Origin: Mya arenaria
Lineage: Eukaryota; Mollusca; Bivalvia; Myida; Myidae
Reading direction: 5' to 3'
Assembly (NCBI RefSeq): GCF_026914265.1
Contig: NC_069135.1
Coordinates: 6,465,001 to 6,529,000 of the forward strand
Length of the DNA: 64,000 nucleotides
Below, one piece after another: positions 37,601 through 46,845 of this stretch. A model generated the notes under the pieces. The model did no database searches. It had not been told where the DNA came from and saw only the letters and a program-made list of their open reading frames with translations. The position numbers and the translations under genes were made by a program. Numbering within the stretch: the stretch's first letter is position 1; every line of letters begins with the position of its first letter.

Positions 37601-39473
37601 GTCAATTCAACAGAGTCTTGGGCATATTACAAAACGTATACAGACTGGTTTCACAACAACACAGGTATACGAAACACACACGGAAGGTTTGTCGATTTCG
37701 CAAACCCTATCTTGTTGGTTTGTTTTGTTTTGCTTGTATCTTCAAAAGTAGAAGTTATAGCTTTCTATTTCTAAAAGGAAAATACCAACTTCGTAGTTAA
37801 AGTGAAAATGTCACTAAAGGTATAAATCAAGAAAAGAAAGTATCATTTGTTTTTAAGTTATTTCATCAATAGGCAGAACGTTTAATGGATTATACAGGGG
37901 AAAAAATAATATATTTAACTGAATAATTTCATACATATAGTACAATCTAAAACCTTTCGAAAGTTAATTAAAAAACCCTTTCCAACAGAACTGGCAAAGA
38001 AATCTCGGAAGCTGCAACTTGAATACGTACCATTGAGCTGCTGTGTGGACCCGGAAAATACGCCCAACGTGACCCAGTGTCAGGGCTTATCTCGACCAAC
38101 AATCATCCCCGTTACGGGCCCACCTGTCGGTGAAGATCAGACCAATGACCAATTATTTACTGAGGTATAATAATCAATTGTTGTCCATTATGTGTTGTTG
38201 CTCTAGTGACAGAGACTCTCCCGACCAACCAAAGATAGCTGAGAAAGAGTATACCACTGTTGGCCAATATTTGTTAGTGACAGCATCTCTCGACCAATTA
38301 TCATCGCCGTTACATTCCTATCCGTTCGTGAAAACCAGACCAATTACAAAATGTTAAATGTGATATAGTAAAACTTATATTTGGAATACAGTTTAGCTTC
38401 CATTGAACCACTTCCAGTACACACCTGTTTCAATAAAGTTTTTAGTCGTACAATCGCATTTTTCTTAATATCATTTAGTCATTACCTAAATTTTTTACTG
38501 AGTATTAAGATTGAAGATAAAGTTGGAGCATGAAACAAAATCAACATATCACAAATTGTTATATATTTCTTTATATTTTTATATTTTGTAGCTACGACTT
38601 AAATGCTTTACTGGAACTCAACCAGACCGGCGGTTTACTTAACTGAGCTATACTGTATTGTAGAAAGCATGTTGGTCAGTAGGTGATATTTTCATTAAGT
38701 GTTTATTGTTCCAACGACCGTCCGCAAAGACGGTCAACTGGTTACGTAGGAATGTGTTGTATTTAAGAGATGCGTATACTTAGACTGGGTTTGTCCTTGA
38801 GTTTCTATTTGAGGTTTTCGCCACAATGCAAATCTGGATACATTGATTTAAAAAAAAAGTTCAAAGGGATGACACTGCTTTTCTCAGAATAACATTTGTT
38901 GTGTAATACTTAGTTCCCGTACATCATTTTTTCTCTCAATTTACAGGGGTGCTACACATCTTTGAACAATATGCTGAAAGACAACTTGAAAGTCTTAATT
39001 GGAGTCAGCGGAGGGATTGCAGTAGCAATGGTAAGATGCTGGCGGCACTTTTATTAAAAGATCATAGTCTTCTTAAAAATAAATGTTTTTACATATTCTC
39101 AGGTTTAGGTTATACATATTTCTATTAGTTCGGTTGTGAAGAAAATCACCCTCGAGTCCGTTTCCTTCGCCGTACTTATGTCCTATATGAGTACGTGAGA
39201 AAGTACCCCTAAAGGGAGAGGGCGGGGGGTTGAAGCCACAGCCCCTTGGGTGAGAGGCGTTCGCCTATACCACATCACCACTCTCACCTCAAGCCTCAAT
39301 TTTAACCTTTCAACACTGCAGTAAGTTATTATATTTATGAAGAACTACTTTTGATTTTAGTCAGTCTTTTTACATACTAATTCCACTTTTCTACATTTCA
39401 GATACTCGGAATGGCATTTTCTATATGCTTATGCAAGAAGATAAGGGAAGACGATGACTACGAATGTGACTGA
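28688..39473 (+). CDS. Tetraspanin, 8 coding exons, 289 residues
   Basis: Four-pass membrane scaffold that organises partner receptors into membrane microdomains. Coding exons: 28688-28753, 32256-32456, 32795-32869, 33195-33299, 37574-37664, 37989-38164, 38947-39030, 39402-39473. All sites are GT-AG; the exon 5/6 junction is phase 1, the rest phase 0. Transmembrane helices lie near residues 9-33, 53-76, 86-112 and 258-280. The large extracellular loop has all six hallmark cysteines: CCG at 152-154, PLSCC at 194-198, C210 and the C in EGC at 240. Further family marks are GCCGAIKE after helix 2 and the short polar tail KKIREDDDYECD. N-glycosylation sequons occur at NHS, NST, NNT and NVT. Introns are long (3.5 kb after exon 1, 4.3 kb after exon 4). 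Intron 4 contains a receptor gene on the same strand. The last part of exon 6 and its donor site are satellite-derived. AATAAA is at 39716-39721. Which tetraspanin subfamily this is remains open. Confidence 0.93.
28754..32255 (+). other. Tetraspanin intron 1
   Basis: GTAAGA...TTATTCCAG intron of 3.5 kb. No recognised gene lies inside it. Parts of its 3' half (about 30080-30180 and 31700-32100) are similar to 43010-43450, showing that the downstream duplicated unit B begins within intron 1 sequence. A low-complexity CAA-rich run lies near 29120-29165. Confidence 0.5.
33267..33511 (+). repeat. 49-bp tandem array repeating the exon 4 splice donor five times
   Basis: The unit begins GTCACAGAGGCATGGGACTC, runs through AATGCAGAAACTG|GTAGGTGT and ends GGGGGAT. 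Copies start at 33267, 33316, 33365, 33414 and 33462 (periods 49, 49, 49, 48). The first copy is the real 3' end of tetraspanin exon 4; each later copy carries the same CTG|GTAGGT donor, at 33300, 33349, 33398, 33447 and 33495. Only the first donor keeps the tetraspanin frame. The next two shift it, and the last two, although multiples of three away, would read a stop at 33399-33401. Confidence 0.95.
34894..35883 (+). CDS. Class E (cAMP-receptor-like) seven-helix receptor, copy A
   Basis: Intronless 329-residue membrane receptor of the slime-mould cAR type (Dicty_CAR family). It shares the cAR landmarks ACLLW in helix 3, GVWCWLRND...WRFGLWY in loop 2/helix 5 (cAR1: NWCWI...YRFGLFY) and YFIVNIFPIINRIQNA in helix 6. 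Helices lie near residues 36-56, 66-86, 97-121, 135-153, 175-195, 226-247 and 256-280. C94 and C164 are placed for the usual helix 3-loop 2 disulfide. Sequons occur at N5 and N11, with no signal peptide. Loop 3 has an RRRRRGR cluster, and helix 7 ends before a Ser/Lys-rich tail. The ligand in animals is unknown to me. The gene lies inside tetraspanin intron 4, same strand. The flank before the ATG (ACTTCCTGATT...AAACAAAATG) is shared with copies B and C. A candidate AATAAA is at 36691-36696, far downstream. Confidence 0.88.
   Translation: MTFSNDSNSFNQTGVPVCFLFLNEKVKCQALLYVKTATACLSILGSIISLGLIVLFKKYNEHPQRTIIHLSLATLTLSVAYVIQGIPSENNTICKVQASILQFSVWACLLWIMNIAFGIYFRVVYDIDIKRHEKALTVIFWAFPFVTMGLPFLDDAYQPAGVWCWLRNDHAWRFGLWYCWRIVSIVLFGYITIHTEIAIRRRRRGRYSTSITSLTTMESEMKTLRIYPILYFIVNIFPIINRIQNAAVQVHDQTGYSFTLLLLQSLFDPLLGVTLSLAYVLDGKTRSKLNKAGITDALRRWRSKRTDVRVFHVSVQFPDLNISVEKTHP
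35990..36130 (+). pseudogene. Repeated 3'-tail fragment of the receptor gene, unit A
   Basis: At 36026-36130, GTTGCAGACGCCAGAAGACA, ATGGCGATCAAAG and GTGTTCCATGTTTC, followed by CTAGACCTGAATGTTTCAGT, mirror the end of the receptor just upstream (ATTACAGATGCTTTAAGACG...GGGTTTTCCACGTTTC...CCGGACTTAAACATATCTGT). The copy lacks helices 1-7 and cannot encode a receptor. Related fragments follow copies B and C at the same relative place. Confidence 0.65.
36759..37071. mobile_element. MITE with 23-bp terminal inverted repeats
   Basis: Left end TTAAAGCTGCACTCTCACAG, right end CTGTGAGAGTGCAGCTTTAA, 313 bp apart. The inverted similarity extends inward: AACATTTTGACAACTT pairs with AAGTTGTAAAAACGGT. The element is non-coding, with an internal palindrome AAACCGTTAGTAACGGTTT near 36936-36954. 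It lies in tetraspanin intron 4, 3' of receptor copy A. A truncated relative is at 20738-20848. Confidence 0.85.
37285..37320 (+). repeat. Possible tRNA-derived (SINE) head fragment
   Basis: GGCCCGAGTGGCTCAGTCGA resembles the start of a tRNA with an A-box, but no B-box follows at the expected distance and the rest is not tRNA-like. Probably a truncated retroposon in tetraspanin intron 4. Confidence 0.3.
38088..38345 (+). repeat. Satellite monomers overlapping tetraspanin exon 6
   Basis: Two adjacent copies of a ~125-130-bp unit: CTCGACCAACNATCATCCCC, GTTACGGGCCCACCNGT, GAAGACCAGACCAATGACCA, TTNTTTACTGAGGTA, TTGTTGGCCATTATGTGTTG and CACTAGTGACAG. The first copy supplies the last ~75 coding nucleotides of exon 6 and its donor (ACTGAG|GTATAA). 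The second is intronic. The same unit forms arrays at 47590-47780 and 53830-54800. Confidence 0.8.
39125..39288 (-). mobile_element. tRNA-derived SINE, minus strand
   Basis: Read on the minus strand from 39288: a tRNA-like head with GATGTGGTATAGGCGAACG (A-box region), CTCTCACCCAAGGGG and a worn B-box GGCTTCAACCCCC at 39237-39225. A core containing GGAAACGGACTCGAGGGTGA follows. Head plus conserved core is the usual SINE build. The copy is diverged and sits in the last tetraspanin intron. Confidence 0.6.
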
Positions 39474-39721
39474 GTTTTTAAAACAATTTATTCCTTTACT
39501 GTGTTCGTACAAACTGTAAATAATACAATTAACTGTCAGCCGAATTCGAACAGAAATATGGCTTTGAAACATTGACATGTTGACAGTACATCGAAACATG
39601 ACGGGTGTTTCATTTGTCATTTAAACACGTTTTTACATTGTCTGGTCCTCAAAATGCAACTAATATTTATTTGCTTTTACGTTCTTTACTTTGAAAAAAA
39701 AACTGCAATTGAACAAATAAA

Positions 39722-40402
39722 TGATCTTGAAAATGATCCAATGATGTTGTTTGGTACTGTTTATTCGGATATCAAAGGACAGCTAATGATAAACACGTCC
39801 ATATTTAATTTACGCCAAGAAGGCTAATTGAATATAAGTAAGTGGTCTAAACATGTACATGTATATACACGTCCATAATTAATGAACGACCAAAAACGTT
39901 ATCATCAATTGACATTTTCATATCATTTTTGTCTAAACATACATAAGAAATAGAGTTAAATACTATTTAAAACGATATCAAAAGTTTAAAAAGGACGTTT
40001 TTGAATATAAAATGGTAGTTTAGTCAGTTACATGTTTTTATGCACGTTTTAATTTGTTCTTGAATTGTACATTATTATTATTACTATTTTGTACGTGACT
40101 CGATGTGTTGTGATATAATAGGTGAAGATAAAACATGTTAATATGTATTTCTTCTTTTGTTACTTACAAAATGTATAACGTGGTCAATACGTTCATACGT
40201 CGATACATGTCACTTAGCAGTGAACAAAGCGTGATGGTGAAGTGAACTAAATGATCGCCTTGGAACGGTGAAATCAAAGAGTAGGCCATCCGAAATGAAT
40301 GATACAATGGACACTCCAGAGCGTAGACTCAGTACAGAGATACAAGGTTATGTCATAAACGACAATTAACGAGAGATAAACTATGTCATAAAGACTACAC
40401 AT
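39722..40402. other. Intergenic stretch after the tetraspanin gene
   Basis: Non-coding AT-rich sequence between the tetraspanin poly(A) signal and the mariner element. No structure supported. Confidence 0.45.
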
Positions 40403-41642
40403 ACGAGGGGTGTTTAAAATGTCGCGGGAAACTGGTCTCATTTCTTTATTTCACATCGCTTTTTCATTAAAAAAGCTGTTTAAATTCTATATACATGATG
40501 TTAAAATTTAAAACAGACGTTTGAGAAATTGATCTTTTTTCAAAATATCTTTTTTTCAAACAAAAGTGTCGGGAATTTTGAGGCCTAACGTCATTGATAT
40601 CATGTCCTTCAATATTGACAGTTTTTTTTATTTCTCAGTAGTTTTCAATTCTTTCCGCGAAACACGATGCACGTTTTACATTTTTTCACCCACCCATAGT
40701 AACTATTCACATACAAGTCAGGTGGAAGGAAAAATATTGCCGACTGAACTGCACCGGGATATTCCGCAATGTCATCGAATTGCTGTCATTTCAGGTATTC
40801 CGAGGAAGAAATCACATGATGCTAAACCAGGGCTGTACAAACGATACTCTAGTACATTTTGGGAAAGTTTGGCGATCATTTACTGAGTTACTACTGCACG
40901 CTGTGCACGGGTGCATTGTCGTGATGCAAAAGCAAAGTCGACAGTTCCGCAGCTCGATTCTTTCGCATTGCCCTTATGCAATACCGATTAACGATCTATT
41001 AATTAATCTTACAATATTTGTTGTTGTTTATTCAACAAATTGGTTTGAGTGAACATGTTTAAATTTGGCTGGTGGAAACAATGATTCTTTAACATACAAC
41101 ATATTTAATTTAGAATAACCTATAAGTTTTAAAAATGATTGAAATAATATTTTTTATCCTTTAATAACTTATACTGCGCTGTCACTATTTGCCCTTTCGG
41201 TACTGCATGGCTGGATATCACTTCGTTAACATGAACATGTATTTCTTCTTAAACCTTCTTGAGTGATAGGGAACCTGGTGTTTTCCACATGGTTTATTGT
41301 TCATTGGTTTCTGGCCAGTAAAGACATATCCAGGTCTCATCAATGGTAACTATGCGCCTTAGGAATGCCTCTACTCCCCAATCCAATCGCCAAACAAAAC
41401 GCTCACAACACTCGACTCTCTGTTTCTTTTGAATATCCGAAAGCATTTCTAGGATCAATCTTTTACACTCATCTCATATGAAGTTTATCATGAATGATGT
41501 TGTAAAAAGTCCAAACATTACAGTCAACTCTGTGTCTAATTTCATGAATTGTGATACGGTGGTACATTTCAAGCAGTTACTTGATGTTTTCGACTTTGGG
41601 CGACCACTCCGTGTATCGTCGGTAACACTTTCCTGCCGTTTT

Positions 41643-42115
41643 CTTTAAAGCAACTGTGCACCAGATGATCAATTTGCAAGAAAATAAGAAAATTGTCGAA
41701 AACTGTCATAAACTTGGTGTTAATGTGTACATTGCATTGAAACTTACTAACTGAAGTACCACATAGTTTACAATTTATTTAAGTTCAACAGTTATTTCGT
41801 ATTTATCCATTATAAAAGATTACTGGGTATGTCTACCTAGTAGAATTCATTCCGTATGCGTGATTGGCTAGTCGGTGTTATCACGTGATATAACCGAGTT
41901 AGGTGTATAGCTTAATTATGTATTAGAGTAAGCCGTCGTAGCTCAGTGGATACGGCGCTGGATTGCTATTTTGGCGACACGGGTTCGAACCCGGTCTCCG
42001 ACACATTTTTTTTTAATTATGATATCAAAGCGTAACACATTCTATTAAATAATTGTACTGAGATTCGTTGCAGAAAAAAAAATTGGTGCCAATCTGGTGT
42101 ACAGTCCCTTTAAAG
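41643..42115. mobile_element. Non-autonomous TIR element inserted in the mariner, carrying a tRNA-like module
   Basis: Ends: CTTTAAAGCAACTGTGCACC at the left and the inverted TGGTGTACAGTCCCTTTAAAG at the right, about 30 bp of imperfect inverted repeat over a 473-bp element. Mariner transposase sequence resumes on both sides (GRESV-equivalent motif at about 41625, N-terminal motif from 42116), so this element inserted later. The target duplication was not resolved. It contains the tRNA-like sequence at 41932-42003 and has no protein-coding capacity. Confidence 0.75.
41932..42003 (+). tRNA. tRNA-like (pol III) module, probably not a functional tRNA
   Basis: A-box TAGCTCAGTGG (41939-41949), B-box GGTTCGAACCC (41982-41992) and a T9 terminator at 42006-42014 give all internal pol III signals. 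An anticodon arm CTGGA-TTGCTAT-TTTGG can form with anticodon GCT (serine). The acceptor stem pairs poorly, the T stem has a mismatch, and the long variable arm expected of tRNA-Ser is absent. It lies inside a transposable element, so it is best read as a tRNA-derived promoter module. Confidence 0.6.
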
Positions 42116-42459
42116 CGTTATTTCTTTGTTAGCTTTCCCATTTTGCACACCCAAATTAAAAGCTGATCTTTGTTCAAAGTTCATTTTCCCGCACCGTTCA
42201 AAGCAAATGGCCACCAAACAGTGAAATGACGTCAGAATTTAACATGACGTCACGGAATCACGTTATGCGTTTGTGTTACAGTGCAGCATAGTTTGTTACG
42301 GGTTGCTTAGCAAAAACACTATGGGACGGGTGTTATTAAACGGTAGCCATAGGGACTTCACTTTTTCTGAGGATTGCATGTTTGTAAATACTTTTTTGTA
42401 AAATAAATGCAGTATATTTCAGAACGATTCAAAGATGTACTTACACTGAAATAAAAGCA

Positions 42460-42560
42460 AGAACACACACAGACAGACACACAAACACACACACGCGCAC
42501 GTACATGCACACACACGCGCATGCGCACACACGCACGCACGCACGCACACACACACTTGA
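42460..42560. repeat. (CA)n-rich microsatellite with CACG interruptions
   Basis: About 100 bp of CA repeats mixed with ACGC, GCGCATGCGC and ACAG interruptions. The Cys/Val-rich minus-strand frame across it is a repeat artefact. Confidence 0.9.
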
Positions 42561-42599
42561 AACAATGCATTCTTTTTTGCGCTATGTCACTTCTACGAA

Positions 42600-43009
42600 C
42601 TCTCGCGTAAAACAAAAATTTCGATAAGAAACTTACCTGGATTGACGATCAATCGAGCAAAAATACTACTTGCGTTTGCATTTGTGGCCAACGGACTTTT
42701 TGTTCATCCCGATGATAACGTTACGTGTAAAATAGGTTACCATTTATCAGTTTTTTTGTTGGGGTTGAAGGCAGTCAAGATACAGCAAATGTTTACAATA
42801 AGGTAGGCACATTCCCAATGTTAAAAATGTGACTTAAGACGAAAACGCCACAATGCACTGACCATGTTTGCTCATTACTCTACAGCGGCCATGAGTAGTT
42901 ACAGATTCATTCACGGTGCCATTAAATCAATATACATGATGTAATTTCCAGAGAAGTTTCACAATTCGATTCAAAGCATTAAACCAACACAGCTGCCAAT
43001 TCAACTCAA
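42600..43009. other. Intergenic stretch without recognised genes
   Basis: Nothing coding or structured seen between the CA microsatellite and the start of duplicated unit B. Confidence 0.4.
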
Positions 43010-44464
43010 ATGGTACAGTGTTTTTATCTTTCACTTATTAAATAACTACTAATGAAGACGGAAAACTGTGTTACGTTTACGTTTTCGCTAATCGACTCAT
43101 CGGCTTTATATGATTTTGCCTGTTCTTTTATCGTTAATATATATCAAATACGTGGACATAACACTCCTGTAGTGCATGGGCAGGAATGCTTATTATGACG
43201 GTAAATAACCATTATTTTTGTATTTCATTGTAATACACTTTCGTATTGCTTCAGGATTGTATATAATACCATTAGACTACATATAAACGCCAACATCAGA
43301 CTCGTGTGGTTTCCTACAGTTAGTATCATCGGAAGACATTTGTCCGTTGATCGAATCTGATAGTGGGATGTTTCAGATAATAGGCATTGTTATACTTAAC
43401 TTCGTACTGGCCTGTTGCTTACACAATATTAATCTTTTCTGAGAATTATTCCATTGTATGAGCGTGATGTGTAAACATATTTTCTGTTAATTTAAACGGC
43501 ATCTTTAAAACCGTTAACAGTCGAACAAGGCAGATGTTAAAACGATGTACTGACACAGGTCAAGCTAATGGGTACTTTTGATGTTCACAAGTACAGGAAA
43601 CAAGAACCAAAATTCTTAATAATTTTGAAACTATTTGTAAATGCAATTCAAGTTAGAGTTATATGTTTGAACTGTTTGTACCTACATTTAACTTTTAACA
43701 TAATTTCCGACTTAAAATAACACCTGAACCATTCCTAGGTTTATACGAGGTCGTATTTTAAATCACGTAGGGTAAACAAATTTAAATTGATGCCACACGA
43801 TGGAAATATTTTGAAAACAAAACAAAAAACAACAACATTATTATTGTTTCTGCACAAAAGAAGTAATAAAAGATAGTGAAAATGGGAAGTCCACGCTGGA
43901 ACTTATCAACATCAATAGAATACAGACGTGATACACAAAATGAGTTCTAACAATTGCATTGAAAAGAACATATCTTAACCCAATAATCATAATTTCATAA
44001 TTATAAAGGAAAACAAACAGAATAATTTGAAATCCTAATGGATTTGCTTAAGCATTTTATCTGTTCTTGTTTGTAAAAGTGGGCATCTTGTCGATGTTTC
44101 ACTTACATCATGCCCCTATATTTCAACGACCAGAATACTTTGTGATCTATTGCTAGAATCTTGGTTTAAACAGTATTTATTTTTATAACAAATATACATT
44201 TACAACATAAACATATGATATATAGAAAAGCAAAACACGCATATACTGTGTAATTTGGTTTATCGATAGTTTAATAGAGAAAATAAAATAATTAATTATC
44301 AAATATTTTTAACATATGAGAAACTATATTTGTCAGTATAAATCTGGTTGGAGAAATAATAAGTAAAATTTAAGAAGCTAATCCATTGACAAAGATAGTT
44401 GCGGATACTGAAGGTTACTAGTGCAATTGAAGTCGGATACTCATGATACACAATTTATTATACA

Positions 44465-44990
44465 AAATGTATCTGATTGCATTACAAATGTACTGTAGCG
44501 AGCTGCTGAAGTATTTCGAGCTGAAGCAACATGAAGGGGCTCTGTTTGCTATTATAGTAAACTATTGAGACATTAGGTATTAAAGGAAAGTGAGAAGAAG
44601 ATAGAAAGTAAGGTAGTAAGGTCGCAACATATGGAGTGAAACGATCAGTTGCTTTAATAAAACGATGCACTTCGTTGCAAATAGCCAAGTTTGACTGCTC
44701 GTCAAGACTGGAATTACCGTACATAAGACGGTCAGTGAAAATAAAAGCTTGAAGGTTCTCAACCATTTCAGATCTTCTTTGTTCAGCGAAGTGAGGACAA
44801 TACATAAGGAAATGTGCAGTTGTCTCAATTTCGAGAACGCTGATTTTTGATTTGAATACTGATACGCTTTCTGAGTAGCGAATCTCATGAGGGAGGTCGT
44901 TTCAGGACGCAAAAGTAGAGTGTAGAAAATACTTTGAAAAAAAAACAAAACTGTGTACGGCTAGAATCTTAAATTGTTTATGTGGCAAAT
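44465..44990 (-). mobile_element. LINE 3'-end remnant (C-terminal ORF2 region)
   Basis: On the minus strand, HFLMYCPHFAEQRRSEMVEN, a middle LMYGNSSLDEQSNLAI and EVHRFIKATDRF follow the usual end of animal CR1/Jockey-type ORF2 proteins (H-L--CP-Y---R...YG...N--I---V--FI--T-RF). The upstream part is in another frame. The copy is 5'-truncated and dead. The matching part of unit C lacks it, so it entered unit B after the B/C split, or was lost from C. Confidence 0.75.
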
Positions 44991-45034
44991 AACGATTGCT
45001 ACGGTGGAATAGAGATGACCTGTATGATAGTTTT

Positions 45035-45170
45035 TATGGGACGGCCACGACTTACTATCTCGCTCCCATGTCTTAGTTATCTCGTGGTCACGACTAGCAA
45101 ACTGTTTCACGACTAAATATGCCGTGGCCACGACATAGATATAACCAAGTCGTGGGAACGAGTTAATAAC
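45035..45170. repeat. Palindrome-rich repeat upstream of receptor copy B
   Basis: Alternating CACGACTTAC/ATATAACCAAGTCGTGG-type motifs and CGTGGTCACGAC make this segment largely self-complementary. A diverged copy lies at 50815-50960, at the same place in unit C, so the repeat predates the B/C duplication. No equivalent was seen at the matching place in unit A. Confidence 0.6.
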
Positions 45171-45586
45171 ATTTTAACACATATCACTTCTGTGCCACCG
45201 CAGATGCTCTGTTATTAAATCTGCTTTTCTACCGCTAGTTGCAAGAGTAAAATATGTGTTACCTTGACGACGACTGGCCGATCGTCTTGATTTCACGTAA
45301 TGTCGGTTAGATAATTTATAATGTAAAATAATCCAGCAAATAAGTATAGAAAACAAACCATGATCTCATAGTGAATAAGGAAATATATGGAATGTCACAA
45401 AAAATGAATCTGCCAAAACTGTTTTGGTTGATGTATAATTTGATGCATTGTACTTTTCATCATCCATTCACTGTGTAACTCGAATACTCATTTTAACTTC
45501 CTGATTTTACATTACAAAACATTTCATACGGATCCTATTTTCAGAAGAAAATATAGAATAAAAGTTATATATTGGAATAAAACAAA

Positions 45587-46576
45587 ATGGAGTTTACCAA
45601 TGAAAGTAACTATTTTAATCATACAGGAGTGCCAGAATGCTCTCTGTTTCCAACTGACAGAGTGAAGTGCCGAGCATTGCTGTATGCTAAAACAGTAACA
45701 GCTTCTTTATCTATTTTAGGTTCAGTTCTAACATTGGGATTAGTTGTACTGTTCAAAAAATATAATGAACATTCACAAAGAATGATTATACATCTGTCAC
45801 TGGCAGCACTTGTTTTTGGAGTTGCTTATGTGATACAAGGAATTCCGTCTGAAAATAATGCAATTTGCAAGGTCCAAGCATCGATATTGCAATTCTCCGT
45901 TTGTGCATGTTTACTTTGGATTATGAACATTGCCTTCGGAATCTACTTTCGTGTTGTTTACGATATCAACATAAAACGTTATGAAAAGATATTGACATTC
46001 CTATTATGGACGTTGTCTTTGATCATAACGGCGCTACCCTTTTCGGATAATGCGTATCAGCCCGCTGGAGTTTGGTGTTGGCTGCGGAATGACGATGCAT
46101 GGCGGTTTGGATTGTGGTACTGTTGGAGAATTTTATCCATTGTGTTATTTGGCTATACAATGATTCATACAGAAATTACAATTCGCAGACGTCGGAGGGG
46201 AACTTTTTCTACTTCTATCACAAGTTTGACAGCGATGGAGTCAGAAATAAAAACACTTCGAATATATCCAATCCTGTATTTCATTGTGAACATTTTCCCT
46301 ATCATAAATCGCATCCAAAACGCAGCAGTCCAGTTGCGCGAGCAAACAGGATACAGCTTTACACTATTGCTTCTTCAAACACTCTTCGACCCGTTGTTTG
46401 GTGTGACACTGTCTCTTGCGTATGTTCTTGATGGAACGACAAGGAGCAGACTGAACAAAGCTGAAATTACAGATGCTTTAAGACGATGGCGATCAAAACC
46501 GGCGCATGTAAGTGTGTACCGCGTGCCTGTACCGTCCCCGGACATGAACATATCTGTAATAAACACACACTCTTAA
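45587..46576 (+). CDS. Class E (cAMP-receptor-like) seven-helix receptor, copy B
   Basis: Intronless 329-residue paralogue of copy A, with the same landmarks: GVWCWLRND, WRFGLWYCW, the RRRRRG cluster in loop 3, YFIVNIFPIINRIQNA and LAYVLDGTTRSRLN. N-terminal sequons NES and NHT. By eye it differs from copy C at about 30 of 327 aligned positions and more from copy A, so B and C are the younger pair. One visible oddity is QFSVCACLLW: C replaces a Trp found in A and C near the start of helix 3. The frame is intact from ATG (TTTGGAATAAAACAAAATG context) to TAA at 46574-46576. AATAAA lies at 46942-46947. It no longer sits inside a working tetraspanin gene. Confidence 0.88.
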   Translation: MEFTNESNYFNHTGVPECSLFPTDRVKCRALLYAKTVTASLSILGSVLTLGLVVLFKKYNEHSQRMIIHLSLAALVFGVAYVIQGIPSENNAICKVQASILQFSVCACLLWIMNIAFGIYFRVVYDINIKRYEKILTFLLWTLSLIITALPFSDNAYQPAGVWCWLRNDDAWRFGLWYCWRILSIVLFGYTMIHTEITIRRRRRGTFSTSITSLTAMESEIKTLRIYPILYFIVNIFPIINRIQNAAVQLREQTGYSFTLLLLQTLFDPLFGVTLSLAYVLDGTTRSRLNKAEITDALRRWRSKPAHVSVYRVPVPSPDMNISVINTHS

Positions 46577-46739
46577 CACTGTAAATTTGTACCATAAACA
46601 AATTACAGACACATATTTCAAGCCATGTATCGCAAAATGAACGACCATAGCCAAAGATCAGAGATAACGTCATATTGCTGCACTTGCATGCCTTTTCGAG
46701 CGGTTCCTTTCTAGTTGATACATTGCGTATGTTGAGGAA

Positions 46740-46845
46740 CATGATCAACCAGGCACCATGAAGCAATCGAAGCCAACGAATATTAGGGTGTTTCACGTTT
46801 CCTAGACCTGAATGTAACAGTTAACGATATCACTCAGAGAAACTG
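46740..46845 (+). pseudogene. Repeated 3'-tail fragment of the receptor gene, unit B
   Basis: ATCGAAGCCAACGAATATTA...GTGTTTCACGTTTC and CTAGACCTGAATGTAACAGT correspond to the fragment at 36055-36130 in unit A and 52555-52640 in unit C. It is non-coding. Confidence 0.55.

Larger units (their letters stand above)
40403..42250 (-). mobile_element. Decayed mariner (Tc1/mariner) DNA transposon
   Basis: The minus strand carries ordered mariner transposase motifs. MNFEQRSAFNLGVQNGKA starts at 42184, followed by VTDDTRSGRPKS (about 41620), IHDKLHMR, IVTIDETW (41331-41360), LLLHHDNAPVHS (40905-40940) and YSPGLASCDFFL (about 40805-40840). The three aspartates (DETW, HDN, CDFF) fit the DD34D triad. Stops and frame changes interrupt the frame, so it is inactive. 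The left boundary at ACGAGGGGTGTTTAAAATG (40403) looks like a mariner terminus. The other terminus was not found, and 42250 is an approximate edge. The transposase gene is split by the element at 41643-42115. Confidence 0.85.

Noticed and set aside
38700-38760. Hairpin GACCGTCCGCAAAGACGGTC as a possible structured RNA or terminator
   Set aside because: A single seven-base stem in an intron with no neighbouring conserved structure. Too little to claim.
41932-42003. Functional tRNA-Ser(GCT) gene
   Set aside because: The acceptor stem pairs poorly, the T stem has a mismatch, the long variable arm of serine tRNAs is missing, and it lies inside a transposable element.
42358-42615. Cys/Val-rich 85-codon minus-strand frame
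   Set aside because: Generated by the CA microsatellite.
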